Shown here: piece by piece, positions 1 to 9,130 of the stretch
Numbering within the stretch: the first letter of the stretch is position 1
How the letters are laid out: every line of letters starts with the position of its first letter
Source of the DNA: Eubacterium sp. AF16-48
Lineage (GTDB): Bacteria > Bacillota > Clostridia > Lachnospirales > Lachnospiraceae
NCBI RefSeq assembly: GCF_003479405.1
Contig: NZ_QUHB01000009.1
Location: 45,790-109,789 of the forward strand
Direction: 5' to 3'
DNA length: 64,000 nt
Position numbers and translations under genes: made by a program
Notes under the pieces: generated by a model
Databases searched by the model: none
Seen by the model: only the letters and a program-made list of their open reading frames with translations
What the model was told of the DNA's origin: nothing

Positions 1-446
1 TCTGCCACCCCATTAGGAACAGGACTTGTAAGGAAGGAATTTTCCTGGTCTAAAAGGGTCTGCCTCATTATTCTTGACCATGTTGCAAAGGGAAAGTTAT
101 CGTACATTATATGATTAGAGTTAAAATTAACCAGCCACTGTTTTTTATGTTCTACGCTTCTTGCCATATTTTTCTTTTTAATATTTTCACCCAGATAATC
201 ACCACTTATTCTGCTGGCATAATATCCACGTTTTTCCTTTGTGAAAATATATCCCTCCACAATAAGCTGGGCATAGGCATTTTCCACAGTTATAACACTT
301 ATGTTGTGATTTTTTGCCATTTCTCTTTTAGAGGGAAGTTTCTCCCCTGCCTTAATTTTTCCTGACAAAATATCATCCTTTATGCATTTATACAAATATT
401 CGTACAGAGACATTTTCCCTCTGTTTTCAAAATCATAGGTAAGCAT
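1..446 (-). CDS. pdxR: MocR/PdxR-family transcriptional regulator, N-terminal part (cut by window edge)
   Basis: Read on the minus strand from an ATG at 446 preceded by an AGGGGG ribosome binding site; the 3' end lies outside the window. The first ~75 residues are a GntR-type winged helix: YEYLYKCIKDDILSGKIKAG, then LPSKREMAKNHNISVITVEN. The sequence then runs into a linker and a segment (MYDNFPFATWSRIMRQTLLD) typical of the start of the fold-type I aminotransferase domain of MocR regulators. Members of this family (PdxR) sense pyridoxal 5'-phosphate and control vitamin B6 genes. The divergent neighbour is a pyridoxamine kinase, which supports a PdxR role in B6 salvage. The fusion is inferred because most of the aminotransferase domain is missing here. 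Confidence 0.75.
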   Translation of the reverse strand, partial: MLTYDFENRGKMSLYEYLYKCIKDDILSGKIKAGEKLPSKREMAKNHNISVITVENAYAQLIVEGYIFTKEKRGYYASRISGDYLGENIKKKNMARSVEHKKQWLVNFNSNHIMYDNFPFATWSRIMRQTLLDQENSFLTSPVPNGVA

Positions 447-551
447 TGTTTCCCCCTGTTTTATAATGAAATTTGAGTTATTCTAATTTTTCATCATATT
501 AATAATTACATTTTTAACATTCTGGTATTAAAAAAAAATCATAATATGATA

Positions 552-580
552 TTAACAACAAGACCATTACTGGATTATAC
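552..580 (+). promoter_or_regulatory. Probable sigma-A promoter of pdxK
   Basis: TTAACA (552-557) and TTATAC (575-580) are separated by exactly 17 bases, 88 bases before the pdxK start. The divergent pdxR-type gene starts at 446, so any PdxR operator should lie in 447-667. I did not identify operator repeats with confidence. Confidence 0.5.
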
Positions 581-667
581 TTGAAAAACATGTAATTGTA
601 AATACACGGATTCTTAATTGCCGCTGACCGCAGGGAGTGGACAATTAAAAATACAAGGAGATTTTTT

Positions 668-1504
668 ATGAAACGAGTAATGAGTATTCAGGACATTTCC
701 TGCCTTGGGAAATGTTCTCTTACTGTAGCACTGCCTATAATATCTGCCATGGGTATTGAAACCGCCATTGTACCTATTGCGGTGTTATCTACCCACACTA
801 ATTTTGATAATTTTACCTTTAGGGATTTAACTGATGATTTAATTCCAATTAAAATTCACTGGTTAAAAGAAGGTTTTAAATTTGATGCAATTTACACAGG
901 TTATCTTGGTTCAAAGGAACAGGTGGATATTGTATCGGAATATTTTGATGCCTTTAAAACTAAAGACAACTATATAATTGTTGACCCTGCCATGGCTGAC
1001 AATGGTGAAATGTATTCAGGCTTTACTCCTGATTTTGCTCTTAAAATGACTGCACTTTGCAGCAAGGCTGATATTATTCTCCCAAACATTACTGAAGCAA
1101 GCCTTATGCTTGGAGCCAAATATCCGGGAGAAGACGCCGATGTGGATACCATTAAGTCAATGCTTCTACAATTATCCAAGCTGGGTTCAAAAAATGTTGT
1201 TATTACGGGAGTTAAAACTAATCCCGGACAGTTAGGTTTTGTGGGTTATAATTCTAATGAAGACAGCTTCTTTTGCTACTCTACAAAGGAAGTTCCAATT
1301 AAATCCCACGGAACAGGAGATGTTTTTGCCAGCACCTTCACCGGTGCATTAATGAACGGCTACTCTATATTTGGAGCTTTAAAAATTGCTGCGGATTTCA
1401 CTTACAAGTGTATACAAAATAACTATAACGACAAGGATTCCGTGGATTACGGAGTGAATTTTGAGGCAGAAATTCCTTCGCTACTTAGAATGATCGGAAA
1501 ATAA
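668..1504 (+). CDS. pdxK: Pyridoxamine/pyridoxal kinase (PfkB-fold)
   Basis: A 278-residue protein of the ribokinase superfamily, of usual length for PdxY/PdxK enzymes. It should phosphorylate pyridoxal, pyridoxamine or pyridoxine with ATP in the B6 salvage pathway. The N-terminus MSIQDISCLGKCSL matches the substrate-binding start of the family. The C-terminal GTGDVFASTFTGAL near residue 218 is the PfkB anion-hole motif with the catalytic Asp. The start is set by AAGGAG seven bases upstream of the ATG. It is divergent from a MocR/PdxR-type regulator, which probably controls it in response to PLP (inference from family and context). The gene is followed by a hairpin shared with the convergent hlyD gene. 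Confidence 0.9.
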   Translation: MKRVMSIQDISCLGKCSLTVALPIISAMGIETAIVPIAVLSTHTNFDNFTFRDLTDDLIPIKIHWLKEGFKFDAIYTGYLGSKEQVDIVSEYFDAFKTKDNYIIVDPAMADNGEMYSGFTPDFALKMTALCSKADIILPNITEASLMLGAKYPGEDADVDTIKSMLLQLSKLGSKNVVITGVKTNPGQLGFVGYNSNEDSFFCYSTKEVPIKSHGTGDVFASTFTGALMNGYSIFGALKIAADFTYKCIQNNYNDKDSVDYGVNFEAEIPSLLRMIGK

Positions 1505-1551
1505 TGTGTAATATTAATTAAAATGAATTTCCTTATGTAACCCATATCGCT

Positions 1552-1587
1552 TTTAACCCGGCATATCATTCATTATGCCGGGTTAAA
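1552..1587. terminator. Hairpin between convergent pdxK and hlyD
   Basis: A perfect 14-bp inverted repeat, TTTAACCCGGCATA / TATGCCGGGTTAAA, with an 8-base loop lies between two genes that converge. It is placed as a bidirectional terminator would be, but there is no clean U-tract on either side, so efficiency is uncertain. Confidence 0.5.
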
Positions 1588-1630
1588 TCAACAAAATGGA
1601 TATAACAAATATATTTACCCAAACTGCCTT

Positions 1631-2425
1631 TTATTTTTCCTTTACACTTTTTTCCAAAGCTTCAACTACAGGTTCTAATATGTACTCTATTATTCTCCTT
1701 TGACCAATGTTTACATCTACAGTACATGTCATTCCATTCATAAGATTTATTTTTTTATTATCATATTTATTAATCTTTATTTCCGAGGCAAAGCAATAAT
1801 CTTCCTGTGCATTCAGTTCTGCAACTCTATTAATTTGGATTACTTCCCCTTCTACCATTCCATAATCACCATAAGAGTATGCATCAAGCTTAATATTTAC
1901 TTTGTCCCCCAATTCAATATCTGCAATATCCTTGTTAGAAATATTAATCTTAACCTTATAATCGCTGTTATTAGGTATTACTTTTAATAATTCCTGATTC
2001 ATTTGTACTGCAGAACCAACGGATAGATCCGACATATTCGTAACTATTCCTTCTTTTTCTGAATTGATTTCTATTACTTTTCCACTTTCGTCAACTAAAT
2101 CAAGTATTTTATCTCCCCTTTTTATTGTATCATCATCTTTTACATATACTTTATCAATTCTCCCAGTATAATAGCTAACAACAGATGTTAATCCTTTTGA
2201 AGAAGCTACAACACCTCTGCATTCATTCACAACGTCTACTTTACTAAAATATGACCAAATCAATACCGATATAATCATCAAAAAACTTGTCCATATAACG
2301 ACCATTGCACCCTTATTTGTCGGTTTTTCTATAATTTCAATCAATCCTGGCATAAAATCATACTCTAACTTTTTCCTATTCTTTTTTGACTGTTTTACTA
2401 AATACTCAAGTCTGTCATTATCCAT
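1631..2425 (-). CDS. hlyD: HlyD-family type I secretion adaptor, short form without coiled-coil hairpin
   Basis: A 264-residue membrane fusion protein. It has a cytosolic N-terminus, one membrane segment (about residues 40-62, VVIWTSFLMIISVLIWSYF), two lipoyl half-motifs and a C-terminal beta-barrel region. E. coli HlyD is about 478 residues because a long helical hairpin separates the lipoyl halves and reaches TolC. Here the halves sit almost side by side (TIKRGDKILDLVDESGKVIE, then EKEGIVTNM) with no hairpin, as expected where there is no outer membrane. The start chosen is ATG 2425 with GAGGTGAT upstream; a longer frame begins with GTG at 2434. It overlaps the end of the exporter gene by 8 bases (ATGGATAA), implying translational coupling. 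It probably links the ABC exporter to its substrate or the cell wall (inference). Confidence 0.85.
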   Translation of the reverse strand: MDNDRLEYLVKQSKKNRKKLEYDFMPGLIEIIEKPTNKGAMVVIWTSFLMIISVLIWSYFSKVDVVNECRGVVASSKGLTSVVSYYTGRIDKVYVKDDDTIKRGDKILDLVDESGKVIEINSEKEGIVTNMSDLSVGSAVQMNQELLKVIPNNSDYKVKINISNKDIADIELGDKVNIKLDAYSYGDYGMVEGEVIQINRVAELNAQEDYCFASEIKINKYDNKKINLMNGMTCTVDVNIGQRRIIEYILEPVVEALEKSVKEK

Positions 2426-4532
2426 TAATATCACCTCGCAGTTGCATATTATATAATTTACAATATATACCTTTTTCCTCCATTAAATTTTCATGCGTAT
2501 CAAACTCAACCACCCTCCCTCTATCAATAGTCATAATTCTATCTGTGTTTTTCAAGGTAGATATTCTATGAGCAATGATGATTACTGTACGACCTCTACA
2601 TATGTCTTCTATATTATTCTGAATAATACTTTCCGATTCATAATCAAGTGCAGATGTAGCTTCATCAAATATCAGTATTCTAGGATTATTTACTATAGCT
2701 CTAGCAATAGCTATTCGTTGCTTTTGACCTCCAGACAATCCAACGCCTTTCTCTCCAATTATAGTATCATATCCATTTTGCATCTCCGATATAAATTCAT
2801 GAGCACCGGCAATTTTACTTGCCTTTATTATTTGTTCCATTGAAGCTTCAGGACAATGAATTGATATATTGTATGCAATAGAGCCTGTAAACACAAAATT
2901 TTCCTGTAAAACAATTCCAATCTGTCCTCGTAACCACGCTGTGTCTACCATTGAAATATCATACCCATCAATAAGTACTTTCCCTTTTTCAGGAATATAC
3001 ATTCTCTGAAGCAATTTAGATACGGTACTTTTTCCAGAACCGCTCTTGCCTACAATTCCTATAACCTCACCTTCATTAATTCGAAATGACATATCATCAA
3101 TAACTAACGGTGTATCAATTCTATATCTAAATCCTACATGGTCAAATACAATTTTCCCTTCAATATTGGGCATGGAAACTGTATTTTTAACAAAATTTTC
3201 CCGTTTAGCATTAAATATATCTCCAATTCGCTTTACTGAAAGAGACGCCTGTTGATACTCCTGCCATAACTGCACAAAACGTAGTATCGGCTCACTTACT
3301 CTACTTGCCAGCATCCTAAAAGCAACTAACTGTCCAACTGTGAAATTACCATCCATTACTTCCAGTGCTCCTAAAAATAGTATTAATAAATCAAAATTTT
3401 TTTGTATAAATCTGCTTAAATTATTGGCAACATTGGCAATCATAGAAGTCTTATAACTTGCTTTTACATATTCAGCCTGCAAATTACCCCATTTTTCTTC
3501 CAGTTTTGGTTCTAAGGCAAAAGATTTTACAGTTTGAACAGCGGATACACTCTCTACTAAAAATGCCTGTGCATCAGCCCCACTATTGTATTTTTCATCC
3601 AGACTTTTCTTAAACATTGGTGTAATGACTAAAGAAAGTATTGCAAAAATAGGTAAAGAAAATAAAACAACCAATGATAATTTTGTACTATAAATGAACA
3701 ATACAACAATGTAAATAATTACGAAAAATAAATCTATTAGTGATGACAATGGCGTACCTGTTAAAAAACTTCTTATATTTTCCAATTCTCTCACCCTGGC
3801 AATTGTATCACCTACTCTCCGACTCTCAAAATATTTTAAAGGGAGAGCAAACAAATGCTTAAATAATCTGTCACTTAGTACAACATCTATTCTATTTGTT
3901 GTATGAGTAAACACATAATTTTTCGTTAAATTTAGTACAAGTTCAAATATATAACTTATTGCTAATCCCACGGTTAAAACATATAAAGTCGACTTACTAA
4001 AATGAACAAGAACCTTGTCAACCACAATTTGCGTCATCATTGGTGATAACAATCCTAATAATTGTATAATTAATGCCGCTACAAGTACACTTATAAGTTG
4101 CCCTTTAAATTTATATATTGTAGGCAAGAACCACTTGAAACCAAATTTAATTTTTCTATTTTCTTTTCCCTTTTTCGAAATTATTATTGCTATACCGCCC
4201 CAATTTTCATAAAACTCTTTTAGCTCAATTAATTTTGTTTCCTTAGTTTCAGTATTTGAAATCATAATATGATTCTTGTTCTTCGTTATGATAACAAAAT
4301 TATTATCCTTCATCTTAGCAATAATAGGAATATTTAATTTATCTATATTATTTAACTTTTTACTCTTAATTAGTTTGCATTTAAGATTTAAATATTTTCC
4401 CATACCAAGAATTTTTTCCTCATCAAAGTTCTTATTTGCTGTATTAGTCAAATGCTGAATTGTCTCATTATTCATCTTTATTCCCCAATACTGAACTATT
4501 GTTATAAAGCAAGTTAATCCACTGTTATTCAT
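2418..4532 (-). CDS. hlyB: HlyB-type ABC exporter with degenerate C39-like domain
   Basis: A 704-residue fused permease-ATPase closely resembling E. coli HlyB over its whole length, including LFALPLKYFESRRVGDTIAR and the ATPase. Residues 1-120 form a C39-like domain. The normal DCG catalytic site reads NSG and the active-site His region reads DNNFVIITK, so peptidase activity should be absent, as in HlyB. The membrane domain spans about 145-430. Walker A is GKSGSGKST (~495), the signature LSGGQ (~599) and Walker B ILIFDE (~620). The start is ATG 4532 with GGAGG just upstream; a longer frame from TTG 4544 would put that site inside the coding region. It lies directly downstream of the RTX gene and should export it through recognition of a C-terminal signal (family knowledge). 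Confidence 0.9.
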   Translation of the reverse strand: MNNSGLTCFITIVQYWGIKMNNETIQHLTNTANKNFDEEKILGMGKYLNLKCKLIKSKKLNNIDKLNIPIIAKMKDNNFVIITKNKNHIMISNTETKETKLIELKEFYENWGGIAIIISKKGKENRKIKFGFKWFLPTIYKFKGQLISVLVAALIIQLLGLLSPMMTQIVVDKVLVHFSKSTLYVLTVGLAISYIFELVLNLTKNYVFTHTTNRIDVVLSDRLFKHLFALPLKYFESRRVGDTIARVRELENIRSFLTGTPLSSLIDLFFVIIYIVVLFIYSTKLSLVVLFSLPIFAILSLVITPMFKKSLDEKYNSGADAQAFLVESVSAVQTVKSFALEPKLEEKWGNLQAEYVKASYKTSMIANVANNLSRFIQKNFDLLILFLGALEVMDGNFTVGQLVAFRMLASRVSEPILRFVQLWQEYQQASLSVKRIGDIFNAKRENFVKNTVSMPNIEGKIVFDHVGFRYRIDTPLVIDDMSFRINEGEVIGIVGKSGSGKSTVSKLLQRMYIPEKGKVLIDGYDISMVDTAWLRGQIGIVLQENFVFTGSIAYNISIHCPEASMEQIIKASKIAGAHEFISEMQNGYDTIIGEKGVGLSGGQKQRIAIARAIVNNPRILIFDEATSALDYESESIIQNNIEDICRGRTVIIIAHRISTLKNTDRIMTIDRGRVVEFDTHENLMEEKGIYCKLYNMQLRGDING

Positions 4533-4550
4533 TTTTTCCTCCAAAACTAA

Positions 4551-4572
4551 CCCACAACAATAATGTTGTGGG
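4551..4572 (-). terminator. Hairpin between RTX gene and exporter gene
   Basis: A 9-bp perfect stem (CCCACAACA / TGTTGTGGG, 4-base loop) followed on the minus strand by TTAGTTTT. It sits in the 51-base gap after the RTX stop and ends just before the exporter's ribosome binding site. It may be a leaky terminator that keeps exporter levels below those of the secreted protein (inference). Confidence 0.45.
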
Positions 4573-4583
4573 TCTTATAAAAC

Positions 4584-7500
4584 TTAAGCTTTTTTTATCC
4601 AAAAATTATCTGTGAAAATTTTTATATCATCGTTATTTGCACCATTCTTCAATTGTGCTATTCCAGCTTCATCAGACAATGTAGACCAATTATCAACTAA
4701 TAACTGCGCCATATTACTATTGAGAGAATTATAAATAACATCTCCCGCATCCGATATTTTGGATTCGTCAATCATCGCACCCTCCATTTTATATCGATTA
4801 TTTTTCTCGCCATATGGTTCAACTAATGATGAGAACGGTGCTATCTTATCTCTATCCTTAATAATATTTCGGAATTCATCTGCGTTCAAAACAGTTCCGT
4901 CTGCAAATTCTGCAGAAAACTGTCTGGCATATGAATTCTTGTTATAATTCTTACAGATAATAATTTTATTTGTATTAGCATTTTTTATAATAAGGTTATC
5001 CAATAAGCTTTCAAAAGTGACGTCATTTAAATTTATATTACTTTCAAATTTTAACGTATTATACCCCTTTTCATCAGCAATAACTGTTATTCCATCTGAT
5101 TTGTCTATTACATAAATGTCATTTCCGTTTCCACCTTCTACATAATTACTTCCGGCATTTGGATAAATTATATCATCACCATTCTCACCGTATATTTCAT
5201 CATTTCCGGTTCCACCATAAATAGTGTCATTGTCATTTCCACCATATATTAAGTCATCTCCATTTCCTCCATTTATGTAATCATCTCCATTTCCTCCATA
5301 AATACAATCATTTCCTTCATCACCTTTGATTGTGTCATTACCATCTCTTCCATATAACAGATCATCTCCGGCTCCACCTGATAATGTATCATCTCCAGCT
5401 CCAGCATCTATCTTGTCATAACCATTACCTGCATATAACGTATCTGCAAGGCTACTTCCATAAATAACGTCATCACCCGATTTTGCATCAATACTTCCTC
5501 CCGGAACAGCAACATATAGCGTTTCTGCTTCATTTGTTCCTTCAAGGTTTCTGGCTATTCCATTTTGATCCAAAATATCAATTACCTCATCATTTGAAAA
5601 TTTCAATTTGAATTTTCTATGTCTTTCCTGATAAACAAAATTACTTAAAACTACTCTTGTATTGCTATCCTTAATATTAATTATAAAATCTGCAGACGCT
5701 GACTCACATTGTAATTCATCCATAGAAATATCATCAATAAATTCAAGCGTATTAATACCATTAATATCCGAAATGTACACCGTATCATAATTTCTTCCTA
5801 CTATGTATACATCATCTCCATCATTTCCATTCAATGTATCTGTTCCAGCTCCGGCGTCAAGAACATCATTTCCATTTCCCCCATTTATACAATCATCTCC
5901 ACTATCTCCAAATAGGTAATCATCTCCATCACCACCGTGTATGATATCATTTCCATCATCACCATGAACTATATCATTACCTGCATCTCCATATAATTTA
6001 TCATTATCATTTCCTCCGTATATTTCATCATCACCACCATTTCCACTAATACAATCTTCTCCTGAATCTCCATATAATACATCCATAAACGCCGAACCAT
6101 TTACCCTATCATCGCCTCCATTACCATGTATCGTACTTCCATCAAAAATAGCTGTCATAGTATCTTTTTCTTCGGTTCCGAAAAGAGCCTTAAGATAACC
6201 TTCTTCCCCGTTTAAATTAATCTTTGTCCCATCATTAAGCATTAATGTATACATCCTATATGTCTCATCGTAGCAATAGTTAGAAATAATCACCTTAGAA
6301 TTATTTTTGTTACACTTAATAACCAAATCATTTAATACACGTTCAAATATCAGATCATTTATTGATATTTTATCCAAATATTTTATAAAGTTACTGCCTT
6401 TATTATCTGAAATTGTTGTAATTTGACTGCCCATTATTTCATATATATCATCTCCGGATGCACCATTAAGTCTGTTTGTTCCTGAGGCTCCATTTAGAAT
6501 GTCATTTCCTTCTTCTCCAAATAATATATCATCTCCTGAACCACCATAGAGTTTGTCATCCCCTGCACCTCCATAAAGCGTATCCTTTCCAACATTTCCG
6601 TATAATGTATCATCATCCGCCCCCCCGAATAATATGTCATTTCCCAGTTCTCCGTATAGTATATCATCTCCTGAATTTCCATCTAACGTGTCATTTCCCA
6701 ATCCTCCATAAAGTATATCGCTACCATTTGTTCCATACACCCTATCGTCTCCGTCTCCTGCATTTACTATTGAATTGTTAAAGATTGAATGCATCACATC
6801 TGAATCATTTGTTCCCACCAAATTTCTAAGAATGCCATTCTCATCATTTAATGAAATTTTTTCACCATTGTCAAAAAACAATGTATAGTTTCTATAGTCT
6901 TGAGAATTTACAAATCGTTCAATAGTTATAGTATTTTTTCCCTTTACATTAATTATCAAATCGGAATTTGTGGTTTCATATTGTAAATCCTCCTTTCTTA
7001 CACTCTTAGGCAATTTTATTATATTTTCACCTGAATAATCCGTTATTTTATTAACACTATTCTCGTCTAAAATAATATATGTATCATCCCCCTTATCTCC
7101 AGACAAATTATTTTTACCACTATCAGCTGTCAATATATCATTTCCATATCCGCCTGAAATAGTGTCATTCCCACTTCCACTATATAAAATATCATCGCCT
7201 GCTTCACCATACAACTTATCATTACCTGCTCCACCATACATAACATCATTATCTTCCCCACCGTATATAACGTCATTATCTGCTTCACCATAAATTGTAT
7301 CATTTCCATATCCACCTGAAATAATGTCATTTCCGTTTCCACCAAAGATACGGTCATCGCCTTTACCCGAATTAAGTTTATCATTACCTTCTCCTCCAAA
7401 AATAACATCTTCATTAACACTGCCAACTACTGTGTCATTTCCAAGGTTCCCCTTTACAACTGTGTTTTTGTTTTCAATAGTGATAATATCATCTTTGGTT

Positions 7501-8999
7501 GTACCATCCATAATCACTTCATCTCCATTAATAGTTGTTGTGACCCCATCTCCATTAATAGTTAAAACGTAACTCTCTAATGTTCCCATTAATATATCTT
7601 CCAAACGGATATTAACATCATTGTCAAATTTTAATACGTAATTAGCATTTTTTTCCGAACCAATACAGTCATTAATTCTCATATCTATATCCGTGCTTTT
7701 TGCACTTATATACAAATGGTTTTTATCTTTTGTAAAGGTTAAATCTTCCAGTGTTATTCCATCTACAAACTGTATTATATTTTCCCCAACACTGTCTGAC
7801 ACATATACTTTATTTGACGCTTTTCCAATTACATAAGTATCATCTCCAGCTTCTCCTTTCAATGAATTATTACCGCCCTGATCATATAGAACGTCATTAC
7901 CGTTACCTCCATGCAATGTATCTGTTCCCAAACCACTATAAAGTATGTCGTCTCCATCATCTCCGTATAGTTGATCATCTCCAAGTCCACCGTATATATT
8001 ATCATTTCCATTCTTTCCATTTAGCGTGTCATTTCCACTGTCACCATATAGAACATCATTGTGATTATTACCTTTCAGAACGTCATCGCCCATTCCACCA
8101 TATAAAGTGCTTTCAACTTCAGCTGCATACAAGTAATCATCCTCATCAGATCCTCTTAAAACTCTTACAGGAGCATCTTTTTCGTTTAGATTAAGACTTG
8201 TTCCGTCAGCAAACTGTAATGTAAATTGCTCTAACATACACCCTTCTTTAGAGCTGATAATGTCATTTATTGTTATGGTTTCACCTGTTTCTTTGATTGT
8301 TATTATAAAATTTCTGTTGGTATCGCTAAACATCAAGTCTCCGACTGTTATTCCTTCAGAAAATTTCAAGACACTATTTCCTGCTGCATCATTGATGACC
8401 TTATCGCCATTTCCTTTTGTAATGATATATACATCATTTCCGGCTTCTCCATTTAATATATCATTACCGGTTTCTCCGTCTAATATATCATTTCCTTTTC
8501 CACCATTTAATGTGTCATCTCCTGAACCTCCATAAAGAATGTCTTCTCCATCATCCCCATTCAATTTATCATTTTGTGCACCGCCATAAAGAGTATCATT
8601 CTCAGTTCCTCCGGACAGGTAATCATTTCCATCGTTTCCATAAAGGATGTCTGAACCGGCGTTTCCTCTCAGTTCATCACTCCCTTCACCTCCATAAAGG
8701 ATGTCTTCGCCTTTATTTCCATATAAATAGTCATCTCCGGCATTACCATAGAGTTTTGTATCCATTTCACTTGCATAAATACTTTGTCCCTTATCACTAC
8801 CCTCTAATCTTCTGATAGGGCCATTTTCAGAATCCAGCTTAATCTCTGTTCCGTCAGCAAACTGTAACATAAATTGCTCTAACATACACCCTTCTTTAGA
8901 GCCGACAATGTCATTTATTGTTATGGTTTCACCTGTCTCTTTGATTGTTATTATAAAATTTCTGTTGGTATCGCTAAACATCAGGTCTCCAGTCAGCAA
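4584..8999 (-). pseudogene. C-terminal part of the giant RTX exoprotein (frameshifted from the upstream part)
   Basis: About 1470 codons made of blocks of GGxGxDxLY calcium-binding nonapeptides. The blocks alternate with ~70-residue spacers of the hemolysin-type calcium-binding related domain, each ending in a motif like LQFADGT; about seven such spacers occur here. The last ~80 residues have no repeats and end NFWIKKA, as expected for an uncleaved C-terminal type I secretion signal. The frame opens only with TTG at 8999, which has no ribosome binding site and lies inside a spacer that repeats the end of the preceding open frame. I therefore read it as the 3' part of one gene starting at 12861, separated by a +1 frameshift. 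If the shift is real and not bypassed, this part is untranslated and the N-terminal product lacks a secretion signal. Confidence 0.8.
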
Positions 9000-9130
9000 A
9001 CTGTAACATAAATTGCTCTAACATACACCCTTCTTTAGAGCCGATAATGTCATTTATTGTTGTGATTTCACCTGTTTCTTTGATTGTTATTATAAAATTT
9101 CTGTTGGTATCGCTAAACATCAGGTCTCCG
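8853..9130 (-). repeat. Imperfect 139-bp tandem duplication at the RTX frameshift
   Basis: The spacer segment beginning gtcagcaaactg at 8853 recurs at 8992, an offset of 139 bases, which is not a multiple of three. The copies differ at several positions, so this is probably a recombination product between related modules rather than a fresh copying error. The second junction reads GCTGACTGGAGACC where GCTGACGGAGACC would keep the frame; one extra T accounts for the break. Confidence 0.75.

Noticed and set aside
1700..1987. Plus-strand open frame of 95 codons
   Set aside because: Fully antisense to hlyD, with no ribosome binding site and no recognisable domain.
8974..8999. Programmed ribosomal frameshift in the RTX gene
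   Set aside because: No slippery heptamer or downstream structure is visible. The flanking 139-bp repeat explains the break better; not fully excluded.
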